The notes under the pieces are model-generated. The model ran no database searches. It was not told the DNA's origin and saw nothing but the letters and a program-made list of their open reading frames with translations. This document shows positions 56,031 through 64,000 of a stretch of DNA of 64,000 nt, one piece after another. The stretch's first letter is position 1. Every line of letters begins with the position of its first letter. Source of the DNA: Petaurus breviceps papuanus (taxonomy: Eukaryota > Chordata > Mammalia > Diprotodontia > Petauridae); NCBI GenBank assembly GCA_028583685.1, contig JAMXIF010000002.1, forward strand, positions 63,677,311-63,741,310, given 5' to 3'. A program made the position numbers and the translations under genes.

Positions 56031-56451
56031 TAAATAAATGGTCTACTGTATCTGATACCATTGATCTGGGGTTGCTCTCTTCATTTGTCATGTAATTTCA
56101 TTATATTTCCCATCATTCTAACCACCGATAATAAATATGCCACGCATAATAAAAGTGCCAAACTACAAAAGTCAATTGGATTATACTAGGCTAAACCATT
56201 CCAGGCTCCCCTCCTTACCTAATCTCATGACAACTCCACTCAGGGAAGCAGATGCTCAAAATTATGTTCTCTATCCATCTCATTTTCCTTTAAGCTCCAT
56301 ATCTACACAGAGCTAGAGAAGAAGCTTAATACAAAGCAGGAGTGAATCCAATTCAGTAATAGAACCACTACAGTTTTCTCGAGAAACTCTCCTCAAAAAG
56401 GAAAAAGAAAAGTCTAACAAACTTGTATTACATACGTACCATATTCAACAG

Positions 56452-56690
56452 GGGCAACTAGGTGGGAAAGTAGATAGAATGACAGGCCTGAAATCAGCAA
56501 GTCTCACCTTTCTGAGTTCAAATCTGGCCTCTGACACTCAAGTTAATCCTGTTGGCCTCAGTTTCCTAATCTATAAAATGAGTTAGCAAAAAAAAATGGC
56601 AAAACAGTCCAGTATCTTTGCCAAGAAAACCCCAAATGGGGTCACAAAGAGTCATACATGACTAAAACAACTTAACAACAATAACTATTA
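56452..56690 (+). mobile_element. MAR1-like SINE with RTE-type tail
   Basis: GGGGCAACTAGGTGGGAAAG head, GAGTTCAAATCTGGCCTCTG, AATCTATAAAATGAGTTAGC, GCCAAGAAAACCCCAAATGG and an AACAACTTAACAACA end. CATATTCAA on both sides (near 56440 and 56691) is the likely duplication. Confidence 0.88.
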
Positions 56691-56935
56691 CATATTCAAT
56701 GCACTGTGTTGGGCACATGAGGAGATTCAAGTATAAATAACACATGGAATTTCCCTGGGGCTTTCAATGTAATGGGAAACATGAGACATGTACAAAGAAC
56801 AAATTAAAATATATTAAGTGAGAAAAAAGTTGAAGGGGCTATGAAATAAAATGCTAAGTGAGATCACTTTCAACTCAGTTATCAGGAAAGACTTTGAATA
56901 GCAGGTAGAATTTGAGTTGGGCATTGAATTATTAC
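56691..56935 (+). repeat. Old dispersed repeat, unnamed family
   Basis: CACTGTGTTGGGCACATGAG, GGGGCTTTCAATGTAATGGG and TGAGTTGGGCATTGAA follow the layout at 10095. A MAR1-like SINE sits at its left edge. Confidence 0.5.
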
Positions 56936-56939
56936 TGGT

Positions 56940-57150
56940 AATAATGACCAATTACATTTATGTCGTGTTGAAGTTTACAAAGTGCCTTGCTCACAACAAC
57001 CAAGAGAGACACGTAATGAAAGCACTAATTTCCCCATTTTATTGATGAGAAAATCAATGCTCAGAAAGGGTGCTTTTTCACTAGTGGTTCAGCTAGTACA
57101 TTTTGGTGGCAGAATATGAAACAAGTTCCCTTGACTCTATATCCCTCATG
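56940..57150 (-). mobile_element. MIR/THER1-type SINE
   Basis: GTTTACAAAGTGCCTTGCTC, CCCCATTTTATTGATGAGAA and GGTGGCAGAATATGAAAC: reversed copy with the tail side at left. Confidence 0.65.
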
Positions 57151-57449
57151 TTTTGCTGTTTTCAATGATCAGTTGAAGAGAACAGGTCTGCCCAATTTTC
57201 ACCAGAGAATGAAATCATATCATGGATTTTTTTCTGTCGTTAAGTTGCTCTCTGGCCCACCATTCAGCTTGGTTTTATAATCCCAGTCTTTGTTTGGCAT
57301 CATATCTCAGTGTTATTATAGTAGAAACAGAATAAATTTTGATTAAAATAAACAGAAACACTAAATCTCCATGGGGTCATGAGCCATTTCTGTTTAAGTA
57401 AAACAAAATTTCTTTTAAACTAAAACAACTAAGCAGATCATAATCAATC
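57151..57449. other. Unassigned, candidate conserved non-coding DNA
   Basis: No repeat landmarks; balanced composition. Confidence 0.25.
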
Positions 57450-57560
57450 ACTCAATCAACAAACACTTTTCAAGTATTGATTATGTACCAATATTGTGCT
57501 AGGGGCTGGGGATATAAAGACAATGGTAAAACAGTCTTTGTTCTTGAAGAACTTTCAGTT
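57450..57560 (+). repeat. Old dispersed repeat, unnamed family
   Basis: CAATCAACAAACACTTTTCA, CCAATATTGTGCTAGGGGCT and GTTCTTGAAGAACTTTCAG match the layout at 10095, ending at a microsatellite. Confidence 0.6.
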
Positions 57561-57570
57561 GAGCCAAGGA

Positions 57571-57612
57571 ACACACACACACACGCACGCACGCACGCAC
57601 GCACGCACGCAC
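57571..57612. repeat. (AC)n(ACGC)n microsatellite
   Basis: Six to seven AC units, then about seven ACGC units, an unusual CpG-bearing run in otherwise CpG-poor DNA. Confidence 0.97.
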
Positions 57613-57916
57613 ATAGCAAAAGAGTGAATAAAAAGGAAATCCAATTAATGAGGAGCACAACTGTTTCAATTTACTGATGCCTCATTTGCATAGTTGAACT
57701 TAGTTGGCGTGCTCTCAGATTGCAAGCTGTACTTGAGATTGCCTTTCAGCTGAAAATGGACCTTACTCCTCTGGAAGTACACAAGATCTTGTTAAGTTCG
57801 TGAGTCACCAAGAGAGAAAAAGATCATTATCACCTTTTCCCATCTTGTAAACACAACCAGAACTACCATCACCATTTTCTTTCCAAGAATGAATGGGAAA
57901 TTCTGAAACTAATAAG
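57613..57916. other. Unassigned, candidate conserved non-coding DNA
   Basis: No repeat landmarks. An octamer-like ATTTGCATAG stands at 57686-57695. Confidence 0.25.
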
Positions 57917-58110
57917 GGTGGAAATGTCCTGGATCTGGAGTCATATGACCTCAGTTCAAATCCCAGATCTTCCACTTACTAAAGGCATAGTCTTAGGGAA
58001 GCCAATTAAACTCTCTGGGCCTCAGTTTCCTCATTTATGAAAATGAGCAGTGGGGTAGATAACTTAAAAAAGTTCTTCCAACTTTACATCTGTGATTCTG
58101 TGATTTTATA
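57917..58110 (+). mobile_element. MIR/THER1-type SINE
   Basis: CCTGGATCTGGAGTCATATG, GTTCAAATCCCAGATCTTCC, CTCTGGGCCTCAGTTTCCTC and CTGTGATTCTGTGATTTTAT: full-length plus-strand copy. Confidence 0.82.
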
Positions 58111-58199
58111 AGAAGCAAAATGTTCTGTCTAGACACATTTAAAGGTACATTTGCAGCCTAATTGTACAAAGACATAATTTTCAAATGCCATTGGTCCCC

Positions 58200-58520
58200 T
58201 TTCAATGAGAAACTTAATTCAATAATGTAGGTCAGCACCTGCTCTATGACTTCTGGTCTTAGAGAGTTGCCTAGAACTCTCTTCATTGAGAAGTTAAGTT
58301 ACCTGCCAAGGTCATGCAGTCAGCTTATATCAGTGGCACAACTCCAAACCAGGTCTTCCTGCTTACAAGGTCAGTTCTCCATCCACCATATAGCATATAT
58401 ACATTCATACATACCAGCACACATCAATGTAAGCATTCTAAAGATAGTTCATGTCACTGAATATAATAGTCTGAACAACAGACTAATAATCAATATTCCT
58501 TATGGTTTTGTTTTTCCTGC
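58200..58520. repeat. Repeat pair, copy 1 (CORE-SINE-like core plus flank)
   Basis: It pairs with 61780-62072: CAATGAG, GTCAGCACCTGCTC, GTCTTAGAGAGTTGCC, AGTTACCTGCCAAGGTCAT, GGTCAGTTCTCCATCCACC, and beyond the SINE-like part TAGTCTGAACAACAGACTAA. The core is a marsupial MIR-like repeat; whether the right part is too is unclear. Confidence 0.65.
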
Positions 58521-59439
58521 ATCAGTAGTTAGGCCAAAATCTTTTGAGTGACTATGAATGTCCTATAGGAGACTCTGCCATTTTCTGGGCCTTACTATAA
58601 TTAGTACAATGTAATCTACAACAGTTGCATAAGAATTTCATCAGCCATCAGAAATCCCTGTTCCATTTACATCTCTTCTATAGCAGTGTGATGAACACCT
58701 TTGCCAATTATGTAGTACCCAGGTGGATGCCACTGGTGGCAGTGGGAAGGAGATCAAGGTAGGGGTAGAAGACCTGTATTAGATATTTGGAAAGCCATAG
58801 ATAATTCTCTACTAGGTACCCTTTGTATGTATGTCCCTGAATATGATGGAAACTTCACTAGTGGAATTGCTATCCCTAGTCTATTGGTCTGTCTTAGTCC
58901 TTTCAAGTGAACAGCCTATTTATCTACAGTCACTAGGTGCTATAACCAGATACTGCCTTAATACCTTGGTTTTCTTTATGCTCTATAATCACTATCCTAA
59001 ATTACTATAATATGTATGGTTACATTCAAACATAATCTAAACAATTGATAAATGGACCATAAATTAAGGACTGAACAAAATTTGAAAGGCAAAGATGAAA
59101 CTAGGGTGAGGAAATTGGAGGGCTGAATTTAGGGGAAACTAACACCAGTTTATATCCTTCAGAAAGCAGAAATAACAGACCTTTGTATCTAGGAATCTAC
59201 TAGATGGCCTGCTTCCTTCCCCAACCCCTCGCTCAAGGTAGGTGTAACCAAGCTTAGTTCTTCCCTGGCCTAGTCCGATGCTGCCTCCCTCCCAAGTATA
59301 GTGATCTCCAAGTGAAAGCATTACATTCTTCTTCCTCCTTTCCCACCATCATATATTGACATTCCAAGAGCCCTCCTCCCTTTAATTTTTATTAAGAAAT
59401 TTGAGAATAGACACAAGAACAAAATGTCTATTTGGGGCT
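58521..59439. other. Unassigned, mostly single-copy DNA
   Basis: Nothing recognised. Confidence 0.35.
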
Positions 59440-59610
59440 TTGCTCAGAGGTTATCAAGTCAACCCCCTTACGTCTCACAGTCAAGGAACTGAGGCTCAAT
59501 TGAATAATTTGCCCAAAGTCGCAGAGACGGTAAATAAAAGTATTTAGCTTTTAATTTAGGCCTTTTGATTCCTGTTATATTCCTTTCCACTACAACATGC
59601 TATTTTGGTC
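59440..59610 (-). mobile_element. MIR-type SINE
   Basis: AGTCAAGGAACTGAGGCTCA, AATTTGCCCAAAGTCGCAGA and TTGATTCCTGTTATATTCC: reversed core. Confidence 0.65.
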
Positions 59611-59640
59611 TATTTCAAAATTATTCAAATGTTGTTGTTC

Positions 59641-60594
59641 GGGAGTTGTGAACTGATTCAAACATTCTGGAGAGCAATTTATAACTATGCCCAAAGGGGT
59701 ATAAAACTGTGCACACCCTGTGACCCAGCAATACCACTTCTAAGTCAATATCCAAAAGAGACTAATAATAATAATAATTTGTGGTGGCAAAGAATTGAAA
59801 ATTGAGCCTATGTCCATCAATTGGGGAATGGCTGAACAAGGTGTGGTATATGACTGTTGCGGAATACCATAAAAAATGATGAGTAGGATGCTTTCAGAAA
59901 ACCTTGAAAGACTTACATGAACTGATGAAAAAATGAAGTGAAGAGAACTAGGAGAACAATAGCAATATTATACAGTGACAAACTGTGAATGACTTAGCCA
60001 TTCTTAGCAATACAATGATCCAAGACAATTCTGAAGGACTTATGATAAAAAATGCTATCTACCTCCAGAGAAAGAACTAATGGAGTTTGAATGCAGATCG
60101 AAGCATCCTTTATTTTTCAACATTCTTTAGCTTTCTTTTTGTTGTTGTTGCTGGGCTGCGTTATTTTTTTTTGGGGGGGGCTCTGTTTTCTTTTGCAATA
60201 TGGCTAAATAGGAAGTATATTTCACATGATTCCACATTTATAATCTAGTTCAAATCGTTTGCCTTTTTAGGCATAGAGGAGGGAGAAAAGGAAAGGGGAG
60301 AATTTGGAACTCAGTTTTTTAAAAATATATATGAATATTAAAATTTGTTTTTGGGTGGCCAAGTAGTACAGTGAGTAAGAGCACTGGGTCCAGTGTCAGG
60401 ATGACCTGGGGATCGAATCCCGGGCTCAGACACTTAGCACCCACCCAGAAACACCTGGGATCAAATCCGGGCTCAGATACTTAGCACCACAGCCAGAAAT
60501 AATAATTGGCCATGTAACCTTGAGCAAGTTACTTAACCCCAATTGCTTTAAAAATATATACATATTTTTATATATAATTGGAAAAAATAGAAAA
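59641..60594 (+). mobile_element. L1 3' end with SINE in its tail
   Basis: ORF2 end region (GAGTTGTGAACTGATTCAAA, CCAATTGGGGAATGGCTGAA-type at 59815-59837), then the L1-A/B type 3' UTR (CAAGACAATTCTGAAGGAC, GAGAAAGAACTAATGGAGTT) up to TTAAAATTTGTTTTT at 60352. The last 40 bp (TTTTTATATATAATTGG) follow the SINE at 60554-60594. 5'-truncated. Confidence 0.85.
60353..60553 (+). mobile_element. tRNA-derived SINE, fused beta1-beta2 middle
   Basis: A beta1 head and middle (CACCCAGAAACACCTGG) switches at ACCTGGGATC to a second, beta2-like stretch (CGGGCTCAGATACTTAGCAC, CACAGCCAGAAATAAT) before the shared end AGCAAGTTACTTAACCCC. It is a partial internal duplication of about 60 bp. Confidence 0.88.
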
Positions 60595-60929
60595 AAATTG
60601 CCATTTGAGTGAAAAATCTAGTTAATTCAGTCAACATAGTTTATTTAGTCATAATTTATAGTCAAGTGGGGAAATATGATTTCATCAATTTTGATACTCC
60701 TGCTAATAAGGCAAAGGAAATTACATTTATTCCTTGCCCAGGTATTTCCATCACTTCATCACAGGGAACTCATCCAATGTTCTAGAGGACTTTCTTGCTT
60801 TCTCTTCATATCATGAGGATCCCAATGGAGAGTTTTGAATATTCATCCATTATTCCTCACTCTTGTCATGTGACCATCCTATCTTTCTTTCACTAAAACA
60901 TTTATTGGTGATATCCCTTACACTATTAT
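60595..60929. other. Unassigned sequence
   Basis: Nothing recognised. Confidence 0.3.
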
Positions 60930-61480
60930 TTCTGTTTTTTAATTAATTAATTAATTTATGTTTAGCTTTTAACATTCATTTTATAAGATACTGAGTTCTA
61001 AATTTTCACCCCTCCCTCCAGTCCCTCCTTTCCAAGACTATATGCAATTTGATATAGGCTATAAATACATGATCATGTTAAATATATTTCTATGTTAGCC
61101 ATATTGTGAAAGAAGAGTCAGAACAAAAGAGAAAAAGGCATTGAGGAAAAAAAGACAATAAAAAAAGAGAAAATAGTATGCTTCAACCTGCATTTAGACT
61201 CCATAGTTCTTTCTCTGGATGTGGATAGCATTTCCCATCATGAGTCTTTTGGAATTGTCTTAAATTATTGCATTGCTCAAACAAGCTAAGTCTAATGAAA
61301 TTGGTCATTGTATAATGTTTCTATTACTGTGTGTAGTGTTCTCCTGGTTCTGCTCACTTCACTCAGCATCAATTTATGCAAGTCTTTCCAGATTTTTCTG
61401 AAGTCTGCCTGCTCATCATTTCTTATGGAACAATAGTATTACATTACATTCATATATCTACACTACTATTTCTTATTAGT
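60930..61480 (-). mobile_element. L1 3' end fragment
   Basis: AATTAATTAATTAATTTATG at the tail side, CATATTGTGAAAGAAGAGTC, CATCATGAGTCTTTTGGAAT, CTCCTGGTTCTGCTCACTTC and AGTCTTTCCAGATTTTTCTG are the reversed L1-A/B type 3' region. Confidence 0.82.
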
Positions 61481-61779
61481 AATGAATTGCAGCCTACCCA
61501 CACTCACCATGCAATGTTTCATTCAACTCTTTGCTAATTCTTTCCAGCTTTTTGTAGACTTTAGAGCTCTGTGACTCAGAACCAGACAATAACACCAGTG
61601 GAATATTAATAATGTGAATTAATAATGGGACTTTGCACTGGGAAAGTTTGGAGTTATTAAAAGAACTAACATGGACCTTCAATTCTCCTGTCAAAGACTC
61701 AATTTCTTCCCATTTACCATGCCTAACTAAGAGAGAAAAAGATAGAGTCTGGACCTATGATTATTTTGGTATGAGGAAT
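61481..61779. other. Unassigned sequence
   Basis: Nothing recognised. Confidence 0.3.
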
Positions 61780-62072
61780 GCCCAATGAGGAAATTTACTC
61801 CACCAGTATAAGTCAGTACCTTCTCTACAACTTATAGTCTTAGAGAATTACCTAGAACTTTGAGAAGTTACTTGCCAGGATCATACACCCATCATATACC
61901 AGTGATAAGACCAGAACCTACGTCTTCTGGCTGCTAGGCCAGTTCTCTGCCCACAATACCACAATGCTTCTTAGTAGTCCATATGTTCACATCTCATAGT
62001 CTGAACAATGGACTAACAATAGGCAGTCCTCAATCTACTTAGTGTTTCCTTCCTAAGAAGATAGACCAAAAT
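61780..62072. repeat. Repeat pair, copy 2
   Basis: Partner of 58200-58520: GTCTTAGAGAATTACCTAGA, GAGAAGTTACTTGCCAGGAT, GCCAGTTCTCTGCCCAC, then TAGTCTGAACAATGGACTAA. Same orientation, about 3.56 kb apart. Confidence 0.65.
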
Positions 62073-62284
62073 GTTTCAACCATAGGTAATCCCTCTTTGA
62101 TACTAGATCATCTATTCAATAATGTGGTGAATTTGACAATTATCTACTGCCCTGTTCTTCATTGGGTTATTAATGGACCATAGGATCAGACAAAACTGTG
62201 TATATATAGAGAAAAAGTGCATATATAGCATATATTATATATGTATATATGTGTGTGTGTTCTTGTACATTAAAAACTCTTGTA

Positions 62285-64000
62285 TACTTTTTTTATCAAA
62301 TGCTTTATTAACTTCTAGTTTACATCATTCATTTCTGCAAGATTTTGAGTTACAAATTTTCTCCCCATTTTTCCCCTAACCCACCACCCCAAAATAGGAA
62401 TCCCACTGGATATCCCCTCCTCCAATCTGCTCTCTCCCGTTATCTTCTCCCCTACCCCCTCAGATTTTCCAGTAGTGGAATCTATGGTGGATCTCTATGC
62501 CCCAGTGCCTATATATTTTATTTCCCAGTTACATGTAAAATAATATTAATAATAATATATATTTAAACATTTGATTTTAAAGCTTTGAACTCCAGATTCA
62601 TTCCCTTCCTCCCTTGTCACCCATCCTTAATGGGAAAATAAGCAATTCAATATAGGTTGTATATGTGTAGATAATGCAAAACATTACCATAGGGGATATA
62701 TTGTAAAAGACTGACTATATTTCCCTCCCTCCTATTCCACCTCCCACTTGTTCTATTCCCTGCTTTGATACTGCCCCTTTTCAAAAGTGGGTGCTTCCAA
62801 CTTCCCTCCCTCCCCAGACTGCCCTCCCTTACATCATCCCCCCTCTGGTCCCCTTCCCTCCTATTCTCCTTTAGGTTGATATATTTTATTTAGTGCATAT
62901 GCCATTCCCTCCCTAAGACAAATCCATGAAAATAAGGTAGACCCATTCCCTTTTGCCATCCTGTTCTTCTGCTCCATTGTGACCATTTTCCCTTGCCTCC
63001 TCTAAATGAGATAGTTTATCCCATTCTGTCTCCCCATCTCCTCTCATTATATTCCTCTCTCATCTCTTAATTTTACCTTTTAAGTGTAATCCCTTCCTAT
63101 TAAATTGGTTCTGTGCCATCTATGTATACCTGTAAAGATATATAGACACATTCATGTATGTATTCACACACCCATATATCCTATATCCTCCTATATAGAT
63201 ATACATACATACATATATATACATATATATATACATATATATATATATACTCACACAAACATTTCTATTCCCTTCCACTATTCTCATACTGAGAAAAGTT
63301 TCAGAGGTTACAATTATTCTTTTTCCATGTAGGAATGTAAATAGTTCAACTTTTATAAGTTCCTTATGATTTCTTTTCCTTCTTTACCTTCTCATGCTTC
63401 TCTTGCTTCTTATATCTGAATGTCAAATTTTCTATTCAACTTTGGTTTTTTCATCAATAATGCTTGAAGGTCCTCTCTTCTACTGAATGACCATATTTTC
63501 CCCTGAAACATGATACTAAGTTTTTCTGGTTAGGTGATTCTGGGTTTTACTCCCAACTCCTTTGACCTCCAGAATATCATACTCTAAGCCCTTTGATCCC
63601 CCAGTGCAGAAGCTGCCAGATCCTGTGTTATCCTGATTGTGTTTCCACAATATTCAAATTGTTTCTTCCTGGCTGCTTGTAATAATTTCTCCTTGATCTG
63701 GGAATTCCGGAACCTGGATACAATATTCCTAGGAGTTTTCTTTTGGAGATCCTTTTCAGGAGGTAATCAGTGGGTTCTTTCCACCCCTATTTTGCCCTCT
63801 GTTTATAAAATATCAGGGCAATATTCCTTGAGAATTTCTTGAAGGATGAGTTCTAGGTTCTTTTTTTGATCATGGCTTTCAGGTAGTCCAATATTTTTTT
63901 AAATGATCTCTCCTAGATCTATTTTCCAAGTCAGTGGTTTTTCCAATGAGATATTTCACATTGTCTTCTATTTTTTTCACTTGTTTGGATCTGTTTAATA
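62285..64000 (-). mobile_element. HAL1 element running off the window
   Basis: On the minus strand, from the right edge: ORF1 (about 63420-64000 visible), the simple-repeat stretch (63120-63255), spacer, L1-like 3' UTR (62580-62700) and the HAL1 tail module (62340-62525: the plus strand shows TTTTGAGTTACAAATTTTCT and CTATGCCCCAGTGCCTATAT), with the A-rich end near 62285. There is no ORF2. It is the least damaged long HAL1 3' half in the window; its 5' part lies to the right of 64000. Confidence 0.85.
63120..63255. repeat. TA/CA-rich microsatellite in HAL1
   Basis: TATA/CATA units lie just downstream of the HAL1 ORF1 end, the same place as in 1-40, 4355-4460 and, much shorter, 21528-21560. 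Confidence 0.9.

Overview
This 64 kb window looks like gene-poor, AT-rich chromosomal DNA from a marsupial. I found no host exon, tRNA or rRNA that I can support. The marsupial call rests on the repeats. These include L1 elements whose 5' end reads GGCAGAGTCAAGATGGC, ORF1-only L1 derivatives (HAL1 type), tRNA-derived SINEs beginning GGCGGCTAGGTGGCRCAGTG, MAR1-like SINEs with an RTE-type tail, MIR/THER1-type CORE-SINEs, L2, and CR1/L3 LINEs. The very abundant short-tailed-opossum SINE-1 is not seen, so I lean, weakly, towards an Australian-type marsupial (Australidelphia).

Layout. 1-7848: a truncated HAL1, old L2 and CR1 pieces, then a three-level nest. A minus-strand, ORF2-deleted L1 (1455-7848) is split by a plus-strand HAL1 (1784-5274), which is itself split by a 3' L1 fragment (2962-3597); a SINE sits in the ORF1 of the outer L1. 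7849-17655: mostly single-copy sequence sprinkled with SINEs, CR1/L3 and MIR. 17656-22977: a second composite L1 carrying a pair of SINEs, a solo LTR and a nested HAL1. 23843-29221: a near full-length but decayed L1. 29364-29891: a second solo LTR of the same family as the first, in the opposite orientation. 30589-30949: a 361-bp, young-looking element made only of the two ends of a HAL1, with perfect 15-bp target duplications. 31665-33105: two older L1 fragments, then a 400-base assembly gap (33565-33964). 34000-59600: older DNA with L2, CR1/L3, MIR and MAR1 copies, microsatellites, and a duplicated block of about 320 bp (35965-36290 and 37660-37975). 59641-64000: L1 3' ends in both orientations and another minus-strand HAL1 that runs off the window.

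No gene network can be described. What works together here is the retrotransposon community: L1-type machinery explains the poly(A) tails and 7-15 bp target duplications on L1, HAL1, SINE and mini-HAL1 copies, while MAR1-like copies carry RTE-type 3' ends. The most interesting material is the variety of ORF2-less L1 derivatives. I see three architectures: classic HAL1, an ORF1 plus ORF2-C-terminus form whose junction seems shared by two copies, and the ends-only mini form. All family names come from recognition of sequence, not from a database search, and most edges are good to about 10-30 bases unless target duplications are given.
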